Assembly: GCF_002013895.1 (NCBI RefSeq)
Contig: NZ_MAFQ01000006.1
Location: forward strand, 434,001 to 498,000
Length of the DNA: 64,000 nt
Direction: 5' to 3'
Origin: Mycobacteroides franklinii
Lineage (GTDB): Bacteria; Actinomycetota; Actinomycetes; Mycobacteriales; Mycobacteriaceae
In this document: piece after piece, positions 57,609-64,000 of the stretch
Layout: each line of letters opens with the position of its first letter
How positions within the stretch are numbered: the stretch's first letter is position 1
Position numbers and translations under genes: made by a program
Notes under the pieces: generated by a model
The model's database searches: none
What the model was told of the DNA's origin: nothing
Seen by the model: the letters and a program-made list of their open reading frames with translations, nothing else

Positions 57609-58232
57609 CTACTCGCCGATATCGCCGACGTGGCCGTGCAGCACGACGCGTCCGTCGGCCAGTTTGTAAGTCAGATACACCAGCGCGAGCTTGTTGGCCT
57701 TGACCGCATCGGCCACCACCTGCGAGCGCTGCAACAGCTTGATCCCCGTCTCTTCGACATGACGGGCCTCGAACTCATCAATGCGCGACAACCCGTCCTT
57801 ACGGCCGCCCAGGATCGAAGGCATCACCCGCACCACCAAGTCCCGGATGTACCCATCCGGCACTTCTCCGGTGTCCAGGGCCGCCACCGTGGCGCCCACC
57901 GCACCACAGGAGTCATGCCCCAAGATCGCAATCAACGGCACACCCAAGACCGCGACCGCATACTCGATCGAACCCAGCACCGCCGAGTCGATCACCTGAC
58001 CGGCCGTACGCACAATGAACATGTCACCCAGGCCCTGATCGAAAATGATCTCCGCGGCCACCCGGCTATCGGAGCAACCGAACAACAACACATTGGGGTT
58101 CTGACCACTGGCCAACTCGGCCCGACGCGCAACCCCCTGGCTCGGATGCTGCGGAAAACCACCCACAAAACGCTGGTTACCCTCTTTGAGTGCCTTCCAG
58201 GCGGACCTCGGATCAGCTGTCATACCCGTCAT
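57609..58232 (-). CDS. canB: Beta-class carbonic anhydrase (Rv3588c type)
   Basis: 207 residues from ATG 58232; the ATG nine bases on is equally possible. Seen: zinc ligands Cys53 and Asp55 in FGCSDSRVA, His106 and Cys109 in GHDSCGAV, and FDQGLGDMFIVRTAG, all matching the M. tuberculosis Rv3588c Cys51/Asp53/His104/Cys107 set. It reversibly hydrates CO2, supplying bicarbonate and buffering pH in the cytosol. It diverges from mutY with overlapping 5' ends. Confidence 0.94.
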   Translation of the reverse strand: MTGMTADPRSAWKALKEGNQRFVGGFPQHPSQGVARRAELASGQNPNVLLFGCSDSRVAAEIIFDQGLGDMFIVRTAGQVIDSAVLGSIEYAVAVLGVPLIAILGHDSCGAVGATVAALDTGEVPDGYIRDLVVRVMPSILGGRKDGLSRIDEFEARHVEETGIKLLQRSQVVADAVKANKLALVYLTYKLADGRVVLHGHVGDIGE

Positions 58233-59092
58233 TGTGCCCTGACGAACTTTTGGGCTGGTTTGATGTCGCCGAGCGGGACCTGCCGTGGCGACACCCCGAG
58301 GCGACACCGTGGCACATTCTGATTAGCGAGGTAATGCTGCAGCAAACCCCGGTATCCAGGGTGGAGCCGGTGTGGCGCGAATGGGTGGCGCGCTGGCCCG
58401 TTCCGTCCGCGATGGCGAAAACCTCTGTGGCAGAAGTATTGCGAGCGTGGGGAAAGCTCGGCTATCCGCGCCGCGCTATGCGTTTGCATGAGTGCGCAAC
58501 GGTGCTGGCCCGCGACTACGGCGACGAGGTACCCGATGACGTGGAGACACTCCTGACGCTCCCCGGCGTCGGTGCGTATACGGCCCGCGCCATCGCTTGC
58601 TTCGGGTATGGACAGCGAGTTCCGGTGGTGGACACCAATGTTCGCCGCGTCATCGCACGAGTGGTGCACGGCGTCGCCGACTCGGCGCCGTCGGCGCGGG
58701 ACCTGCGCGACGCCGAGGAACTGCTGCCGGCGGACAACGGCGCGAGGTTCTCCGCGGCTCTCATGGAGTTGGGCGCCCTGGTATGTACTGCCCGTGCGCC
58801 GCAATGCCCGGTATGCCCGCTGAGCTCATGCACATGGCACGAGGCCGGACATCCTCAACTGGACGCCCCGGCGCGGCCGGTGCAGAAGTACGCCGGAACA
58901 GATCGTCAGGTGCGCGGCCGATTGTTAGATGTTTTGCGCGGCAGCAGCATCCCGGTGACGCGGGCACAGCTCGACGTGGTGTGGCTCTCCGATATCGCGC
59001 AGCGAGATCGAGCGTTGGACTCGTTGTTGGTCGACGGATTGGTGGAGCAGACGGCAGACGGCCGGTTCGCACTTGCCGGTGAGGGCGGCTAG
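58190..59092 (+). CDS. mutY: MutY, adenine DNA glycosylase
   Basis: 300 residues from GTG 58190; TTG at 58232 would avoid the overlap with canB and may be the real start. Seen: catalytic Glu47 in LISEVMLQQTPVSRV, helix-hairpin-helix TLPGVGAYTAR and Asp148 in VPVVDTNVRRV, then a [4Fe-4S] cluster with Cys199, 206, 209 and 214. A C-terminal segment recognises 8-oxoG. Known: removes A mispaired with 8-oxoguanine (Rv3589). The stop shares CTAG with the convergent GlxA-type regulator. Confidence 0.94.
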   Translation: MPSRRTSDQLSYPSLCPDELLGWFDVAERDLPWRHPEATPWHILISEVMLQQTPVSRVEPVWREWVARWPVPSAMAKTSVAEVLRAWGKLGYPRRAMRLHECATVLARDYGDEVPDDVETLLTLPGVGAYTARAIACFGYGQRVPVVDTNVRRVIARVVHGVADSAPSARDLRDAEELLPADNGARFSAALMELGALVCTARAPQCPVCPLSSCTWHEAGHPQLDAPARPVQKYAGTDRQVRGRLLDVLRGSSIPVTRAQLDVVWLSDIAQRDRALDSLLVDGLVEQTADGRFALAGEGG

Positions 59093-60045
59093 CCCGCGGC
59101 CATCGCGAAGGTCCGGCGGTAGTCGGTGGGTGTGATGCCCACCCCTCGCCGGAAGTGATGGCGCAGCAGAATCGCAGTGCCAAAACCGCTGCGCGCCGCC
59201 ACGGTATCGATATCCAGCTCCGTTTCCTCCAGCAGGCGGCGGGCCAGTAGCACCCGCTGGTCGATGATCCAGCGCATGGGCGTCACACCGGTCTGGTCGG
59301 TGAACTTGCGCGCAAATGTGCGGGTCGACATGTGAACCCGCGCGGCAAGATCCGCCACCGTGTGGGCCTGGTCGATGTTTTCGACCAGCCAATCGAACAA
59401 CCCGCCAAAGCCGATGGCATCCACATCCGGGACCGGCTGCGGAATGAACTGACGCTGGCCACCGGCGCGCTGGGGCGGCACCACCATGCGCCGAGCGATC
59501 TTGTTGGTGATTTCGCTGCCCAACTCGCGGCGCACCAAATGCAGACAGGCATCTATGCCCGCGGCGGTTCCCGCGCTGGTGATGAGGTCACCGTCGTCGA
59601 CGAACAGCACGTCGCGGTCCACCGTCGCCGTCGGGTACCTACGGGCCAGCTCTTCGGTGTACATCCAATGCGTGGTGCACCGGCGGCCGTCAAGCAGCCC
59701 TGCCGCGCCCGCGATGAAGGCACCCGAGCAGACCGTGAGGATGGTCGCTCCCCGCTCCGACGCGGCCCGCACCGCATCAAGCGCCTCCGGCGGGTACTCC
59801 TTGGTGAACGGCCGCGCCGGAAGTGCCACCAAGTCGGCATCGGCCAGCCCGTCGAGGCCGTGTTCTGGAATCAATGCCGCCCCGACCGTGGTCCGCAAGG
59901 GCACGCCTGGTTCCACCCCACAGACCCGGAAGTCGAAGTTGGGAACGCCGTCGCGGGTGCGATCCAACCCGAAGACCTCACAGAGGACGCCGAACTCGAA
60001 CACGGCCACCCGGTCCAGGACCAGCGCAGCCACCGAATGCAACAT
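59089..60045 (-). CDS. GlxA-type AraC-family transcription regulator with DJ-1/PfpI domain
   Basis: 318 residues. Seen: N-terminal DJ-1/PfpI-like domain (about 1-185) with the nucleophile-elbow-like ILTVCSGAFIAGAAGLLDGR and an AGTAAGIDACLHLV stretch, then a C-terminal AraC double helix-turn-helix (about 215-315) with TVADLAARVHMSTRTFARKF and VAARSGFGTAILLRHHF. Known: these regulators sense small metabolites through the DJ-1-like part. No target is evident; it is divergent from the small membrane protein gene at 60117. Confidence 0.88.
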   Translation of the reverse strand: MLHSVAALVLDRVAVFEFGVLCEVFGLDRTRDGVPNFDFRVCGVEPGVPLRTTVGAALIPEHGLDGLADADLVALPARPFTKEYPPEALDAVRAASERGATILTVCSGAFIAGAAGLLDGRRCTTHWMYTEELARRYPTATVDRDVLFVDDGDLITSAGTAAGIDACLHLVRRELGSEITNKIARRMVVPPQRAGGQRQFIPQPVPDVDAIGFGGLFDWLVENIDQAHTVADLAARVHMSTRTFARKFTDQTGVTPMRWIIDQRVLLARRLLEETELDIDTVAARSGFGTAILLRHHFRRGVGITPTDYRRTFAMAAG

Positions 60046-60116
60046 GGCTGAATATTATCGAAGGTCGTCAATTCCGCCACTGTTGGCGCGATATTTATCT
60101 GAACACAATTAACGCC

Positions 60117-60341
60117 ATGGCCATCTTCGCCGCCACCCTCGTCTTGCTATCTCCGTTCGCACTGACAATCACGCTCAGCTGGATCGCCCGCCGACACAAG
60201 ACCTTCCGAATCCACCTCGACCAGTTCCGGGTCGCTGCGCCGCTGGGTGGCACCTTCGCCGATGACCGCGATCCGCAGCGGCAGCTGCGCGAGATGGAAG
60301 TCATCCGGTCGCGCCACTTACGGCTACCGCCGGGGACGTGA
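60117..60341 (+). CDS. Small single-pass membrane protein, function unknown
   Basis: 74 residues from ATG 60117. Seen: one hydrophobic helix at about 2-22 (FAATLVLLSPFALTITLSWI), then a basic cytoplasmic tail (ARRHKTFRIHLDQFRV) and an Asp/Gln/Arg-rich end. No family recognised. It diverges from the GlxA-type regulator with 71 bases between starts, so it could be a target. Its last 18 bases overlap the phospholipase C 3' end in antisense. Real by length and helix quality, but unsupported by homology. Confidence 0.55.
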   Translation: MAIFAATLVLLSPFALTITLSWIARRHKTFRIHLDQFRVAAPLGGTFADDRDPQRQLREMEVIRSRHLRLPPGT

Positions 60342-61751
60342 GCCCCGTTCTTGAACCGGTGTGGTCTGCGGCGCGGGAGGCAATTCCGGGGGCGGCAAGG
60401 TGTCCGTGTGGTCCGCCGCCGCCACCACCGCCGCGGTACCCGGCAGCGCCGGCGCAGATCGCGCCGGACCGTTGAAACCGAAGGCCGACAACATGTTCCC
60501 GAAGGTCTTGCGCCGCCACGACGAAATGTTCGGCTCACGCACGCCCGTGAACTCTTCGAGAAACCGCAATACCGAGGTGTGGTCGAAGGGCTCGCTGGCC
60601 ACCCATCCACCGACCGACCACGGCGATATCACGATCGCCGGTACCCGGAATCCACCGCCTATCGGCGCACCCTTGATCCACTCCCCCGCAGTGCCTGCCG
60701 GCGAAGTCGGCGGCACCACATGGTCGAACAACCCGTCGTTCTCGTCGTAATTGAGGATGAACACCGTCTTGGCCCAGACCTCGGGGTTGGCCGCGACCGC
60801 GTCGATCTTGCTCGCGATATATGCCGCACCATCGGCCGGCCGATACGCGGGATGCTCGCTGGCAGTGCTGGTCATGACGAGCCAGGACACCGCAGGCAGC
60901 GTGCCGGCCCGCGCGTCATCCTCGAACTGTGTCGCGCTCACGGGCGCTATCCCCTTGTCGTACAAGGGCTCTCCGGGTGCACTCTGCTGAAAACGGCGGA
61001 ACAGCTTCAACACATTGCAGCCGCCGAAGTCGTCCTCCTCGGCGTACACCCGCCAACTCACGCCGGCGGCCTCGAGGCGTTCGGCGTAGGTGGTCCAGCG
61101 GTATCCGCCGGGCACCGGGGTGTTCCAGGTGATGGGTCCGCCGTGCGTGGCATCGGGATCGATGGTTCCGGTCATCCACATCATCCGGTTGGGCCAGGTC
61201 GGCCCCAACACCGAGGAGTGAAAGTTGTCGCACACGGTGAACGCCTCGGCAAGTGCGAAGTGAAAGGGAATGTCCGCACGTTCGTAATAGCCCATCACAT
61301 ACGGGTAGTGCTCGCCGTCGGCCTTCCGGTGGGCGGCCATCCAGTTGTCCATTTTTCCGTGGTTCCACGAGTCATGCTGCACCGACCAGGCGTGGCTGGT
61401 GGTCGGGATCTGCTGCACGCTGTTCACCGACGTGTCCAGGTGGAAAGGCAGCAGATAGCCGTCGGGGTTCTGCGCATCGGGCTGATGGAAGACCGACTTC
61501 CCGGTCGAAAGGGTGATCGCGGTCGGGTCATCGAAGCCCCGAACACCGGACAGAGTGCCGAAGTAGTGGTCGAAAGACCGGTTCTCCATCATCAGCACCA
61601 CGACGTGTTCGACGTCCTTGAGTGAGCCCGCCCTGGGTGCGGGCTGGGCCAGGGCCCGCTGGACGTTTGAGGGCATGAGCGAAACAGCTGCGCTGAACGC
61701 GGCGGCGCCTGCCGCCGAGGTGAGGAGGCGGCGACGGGTTAGCGGGCTCAT
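60324..61751 (-). CDS. plc: Tat-exported phospholipase C
   Basis: 475 residues. Seen: Tat signal RRRLLTSAAGAAAFSA, then the phosphoesterase family hallmarks HVVVLMMENRSFDHYFG, GPTWPNRMMWMTG, DENDGLFDHVVPP and SPWSVGGWV. Known: mycobacterial PlcA-D and the M. abscessus single PLC cleave phosphatidylcholine; the M. abscessus enzyme is associated with intracellular virulence and amoeba killing. Sequence and neighbours agree with that single copy, but assignment to it is from memory. A Pro-rich tail follows the catalytic domain. Confidence 0.9.
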   Translation of the reverse strand: MSPLTRRRLLTSAAGAAAFSAAVSLMPSNVQRALAQPAPRAGSLKDVEHVVVLMMENRSFDHYFGTLSGVRGFDDPTAITLSTGKSVFHQPDAQNPDGYLLPFHLDTSVNSVQQIPTTSHAWSVQHDSWNHGKMDNWMAAHRKADGEHYPYVMGYYERADIPFHFALAEAFTVCDNFHSSVLGPTWPNRMMWMTGTIDPDATHGGPITWNTPVPGGYRWTTYAERLEAAGVSWRVYAEEDDFGGCNVLKLFRRFQQSAPGEPLYDKGIAPVSATQFEDDARAGTLPAVSWLVMTSTASEHPAYRPADGAAYIASKIDAVAANPEVWAKTVFILNYDENDGLFDHVVPPTSPAGTAGEWIKGAPIGGGFRVPAIVISPWSVGGWVASEPFDHTSVLRFLEEFTGVREPNISSWRRKTFGNMLSAFGFNGPARSAPALPGTAAVVAAADHTDTLPPPELPPAPQTTPVQERGSRPRR

Positions 61752-61755
61752 GGCT

Positions 61756-62556
61756 TCAGGCTACGACCGTCCCTCCTGCCACACCCGTCGCCGCGAGGAA
61801 GTCAGACACGGCACTGCGGTAAAGGTTCGGTGAATCGTCGTGCATCAAATGTCCCGACCCCGCGATCTTGAAATACGTTGTTCGCTGCCCCATTTCGGCC
61901 ATCTTCTGCATCTGCCCGGGCGGCGTCACCGTATCGTCGGCCTCCAGCAGCAGGGCCGGACATCGAACAGCCCGCCACTGGTCCCAAAAGTCGCGAGTCC
62001 CCCATTCGGCAGCCGTGGAAATCCATTTGTCGATGGGGCCGTGCAGTCGCCAACCATCGTCGCCGTGGTCGAATGCCTCCCGAAAGTATTGGCCCGCAAT
62101 CTCTCCGAAGCGCACGGTGAACTCCTCGACCGAGGTGAACACTTCCGGCCACGAGTACAGCCACGGCTCCCACGGGCCGGTCGTCCCGCCCACGAAATCG
62201 GGCGCCATATCCTCCACCACCAGGGCGGATACCAGCTCGGGGTACTGCGCGGCCAGGCACCAGGAATGCAGCCCGCCCATGGAGTGCCCGATGAGCACCA
62301 CCGGAGCGCCTACGGACCGCACCGAATCGGCCAGCACGTCCACATACCGTTCCGTCGAAACGGGTTGTGAATCAAGGACATCACGGCCCCGATGCCACGG
62401 CGCGTCGTGGGTGTAGACCCGGCCCAGCTGGCGCAGCCACGGGAGCTGCCGGATCCAGGTGCTGCCCCGGCCCATGAGGCCGTGCACCAGCACCAGCGCC
62501 GGGCCGTCGGCGCGCCCGCCGTGATCGGTGATGTGGTCGCCGTGCATGCCACCCAT
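61756..62556 (-). CDS. Alpha/beta hydrolase, Rv3591c type
   Basis: 266 residues from ATG 62556, which has GGAGG eight bases upstream and avoids the mhuD start; the frame is open to 62619. Seen: oxyanion strand LVLVHGLMGRGS, nucleophile elbow GHSMGG (Ser) near 94-99, an acid residue in LEADDTVTP and His in GSGHLMHDDSP. A complete catalytic triad indicates activity on an unknown ester or amide. Divergent from mhuD; stops only 4 bases from the plc start, so it may be co-transcribed with plc. Confidence 0.85.
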   Translation of the reverse strand: MGGMHGDHITDHGGRADGPALVLVHGLMGRGSTWIRQLPWLRQLGRVYTHDAPWHRGRDVLDSQPVSTERYVDVLADSVRSVGAPVVLIGHSMGGLHSWCLAAQYPELVSALVVEDMAPDFVGGTTGPWEPWLYSWPEVFTSVEEFTVRFGEIAGQYFREAFDHGDDGWRLHGPIDKWISTAAEWGTRDFWDQWRAVRCPALLLEADDTVTPPGQMQKMAEMGQRTTYFKIAGSGHLMHDDSPNLYRSAVSDFLAATGVAGGTVVA

Positions 62557-62599
62557 GATGCCTGCCTCCATCATTTCGCCCGACCGGTAGCCTTGTGCC

Positions 62600-62917
62600 A
62601 TGTCCGTGGTGAAGATCAACGCAATCGAGATCCCCGAGGGTGCCGGTCCGGAGCTGGAGAAGCGGTTCGCTCACCGCGCCGGTGCCGTAGAGAACCAGCC
62701 CGGATTCCTGGGCTTTCAGCTGCTTCGCCCCGTGAAGGGCGAGGACCGCTACTTCGTGGTCACGCAGTGGGAGTCCGAGGAGGCCTTCCAGGCCTGGGCC
62801 ACCGGTCCGGCGGTCGAAGCACATGCCGGACAGCAGGCCAAGCCCGTGGCCAAGGGCGCCCACCTGTTGGAGTTCGAGGTTGTGCTCGACGTGACCGGGG
62901 CCGCCGCCAAGGCGTGA
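62600..62917 (+). CDS. mhuD: MhuD, non-canonical heme-degrading monooxygenase
   Basis: 105 residues, identical to the family length. Seen: Asn7, Trp66 and His75, the three residues known to hold and ruffle heme in M. tuberculosis MhuD (Rv3592), all in place, in a ferredoxin-like ABM fold. Known: MhuD opens heme to mycobilin without releasing CO, freeing iron. The M. tuberculosis neighbour lpqF follows directly, its GTG overlapping the mhuD stop (GTGA), so the two are co-translated. No iron box was identified by eye. Confidence 0.95.
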   Translation: MSVVKINAIEIPEGAGPELEKRFAHRAGAVENQPGFLGFQLLRPVKGEDRYFVVTQWESEEAFQAWATGPAVEAHAGQQAKPVAKGAHLLEFEVVLDVTGAAAKA

Positions 62918-64000
62918 ACGAGGGTTCGCTAAGCGCGCGGATGACGCGCGCCGTTTCCGTATGCACGGTGGTCGCGGTGGCCTTGTCACTGGGCAGCACC
63001 GTGGGGTGCGGTATCAAGCTGCGCCAAGTGCCGCACGGGGACGTGGATACCAGCACGCCACCCGGGCTGCGGTCGCAACAGCTGATCGACATGCTGAACT
63101 CGAACTGGCCCATCGGCAAGCAGGGTGTGGCGACGTTGGCCACCGCCAACAAGGTCGACGACTACACCGAGATCATGACCAAGCTGTGGGTCGACCGTCC
63201 GTACAAGGTCAGCTCGGTGGATCTCGGGGCGAACAGCTCCACCGTCCACCTGATCGCGCCCTACGGCGCCAATGTGGACATCGGGCTGCGCACCAACGAC
63301 AAGGGCGATGTCGACAGGCTGGTTCCGTACCAACAGCCGCCGACCATCGCCGGGTGGTCCGACGTCGACGCCGCGCTGTCGGCCTCCGGGGGCCGGTACT
63401 CCTACCGGGCCTCCAAGATCGTCAATGGACAGTGCCAGCAGATCGCCGGCACCAACACAACCCAATCCATGCCGCTCGCTTCGGTTTTCAAGCTCTACGT
63501 GCTGCTAGCCACCGGAACCGCCATCAACGCGGGCACCCTCACATGGGATGACCAACTCACCGTCACCGATCGCGGCAAGGCACTCGGAAGCTCGATGGAC
63601 AAGCTTCGGACGGGCTCGACGGTCTCGGTGCGGACCGCCGCCCAAAAGATGATCTCGGTGAGCGACAACATGGGCACCGACATGCTGATCAACCGCCTCG
63701 GTCGGCACGCGATCGAAAAGGCGCTGGCCGACGCCGGCCATCATGACCCGGCATCGATGACTCCCTTCCCGACCATGCACGAGCTGTTCAACATCGGCTG
63801 GGGCATACCGGACGTCCGTCAGCAGTGGAAGGACGCCGCCACCCCCGAGCAGCGCGGCCGGATGCTCGCCGAGGCCGATACCCACGACTACAAGCTGGAC
63901 CCGGAGCGGACCACCACGCCCGCATCGAAGTACGGCATCGAGTGGTACGGCAGCGCCGAGGACATCTGCCGTGTGCACGCGGCGCTGCAAAAGGTCGCCG
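62914..64000 (+). CDS. lpqF: LpqF-type lipoprotein with class A beta-lactamase-like fold, partial (runs off the right edge)
   Basis: At least 362 residues from GTG 62914; ATG 62941 is the alternative. The C-terminus is outside the window. Seen: hydrophobic signal with lipobox-like TVGC (Cys32), then the penicillin-binding/serine hydrolase motifs SVFK (Ser190, Lys193) and SDN (250-252) in correct order. These residues would acylate on beta-lactam-like substrates, but LpqF (Rv3593) has no proven beta-lactamase role. Co-translated with mhuD. The third motif, KTG-like, is beyond base 64000. Confidence 0.85.
   Translation, partial: MNEGSLSARMTRAVSVCTVVAVALSLGSTVGCGIKLRQVPHGDVDTSTPPGLRSQQLIDMLNSNWPIGKQGVATLATANKVDDYTEIMTKLWVDRPYKVSSVDLGANSSTVHLIAPYGANVDIGLRTNDKGDVDRLVPYQQPPTIAGWSDVDAALSASGGRYSYRASKIVNGQCQQIAGTNTTQSMPLASVFKLYVLLATGTAINAGTLTWDDQLTVTDRGKALGSSMDKLRTGSTVSVRTAAQKMISVSDNMGTDMLINRLGRHAIEKALADAGHHDPASMTPFPTMHELFNIGWGIPDVRQQWKDAATPEQRGRMLAEADTHDYKLDPERTTTPASKYGIEWYGSAEDICRVHAALQKVA

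Overview
The window is GC-rich, densely coded DNA from a rapidly growing mycobacterium, most likely of the Mycobacteroides (Mycobacterium) abscessus-chelonae group. The gene order follows the Mycobacterium tuberculosis Rv3542c-Rv3593 segment almost gene for gene (steroid catabolism, then tsnR-cysS-ispF-ispD-carD-lpqE-radA-disA-canB-mutY-mhuD-lpqF). Embedded in it are an arr rifamycin ADP-ribosyltransferase and a phospholipase C, both of which I associate with M. abscessus. The species call is inference. I see no tRNA, rRNA, CRISPR array, insertion sequence or prophage.

Bases 1-22590 hold the side-chain and C/D-ring part of the cholesterol regulon. A leftward operon cyp125-chsE1-chsE2-chsH2 runs off the left edge, opposite fadA5, with two KstR operators between them. 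A second CYP125 with its own KstR operator, an NTF2-like protein and a Ddn-type F420-dependent enzyme follow. The KstR2 regulon comes next: two SDRs diverging from echA20-ipdA-ipdB-ipdC, then fadA6, kstR2, ipdF and fadE30 leftward, and fadD3-fadE31-fadE32-fadE33 rightward. It has exactly three KstR2 operators. Two convergent genes for small secreted proteins sit between ipdC and fadA6.

Bases 22612-27992 interrupt the steroid locus with accessory genes: a DoxX-like protein, arr with an upstream palindrome matching the rifamycin-associated element, a 424-residue protein of unknown function, a tiny membrane protein, a Tat/lipoprotein agmatine-deiminase relative, and a formamidase with an FmdB zinc ribbon. 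Steroid genes resume with hsaA-hsaC-hsaB facing kshB, then fadE34 facing kstR. The A/B-ring operon has no hsaD between hsaA and hsaC, where M. tuberculosis and Rhodococcus carry it.

Bases 36156-43124 carry a trehalose-phosphatase/GH15 fusion, a znuACB zinc importer behind a Zur-box-like palindrome, an orphan pxpA and a lipoprotein glycerophosphodiesterase. Bases 43208-48273 are the conserved rlmB-cysS-ispF-ispD-carD block facing lpqE. Two MmpS-like secreted proteins and a DesA3-type desaturase with its reductase follow. From 51980 the genes are radA, a thioesterase, disA, an anchored Rv3587c-like protein, an LCP ligase, a beta-carbonic anhydrase, mutY, a GlxA-type regulator, a small membrane protein, phospholipase C, an alpha/beta hydrolase, mhuD and lpqF, which is cut by the right edge.

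Functionally the left two thirds form a nearly complete route from the cholesterol side chain through rings A-D, under KstR and KstR2, whose genes both lie here. Starts were chosen by Shine-Dalgarno sequence, overlap with the upstream stop and family length; where these conflict I say so.
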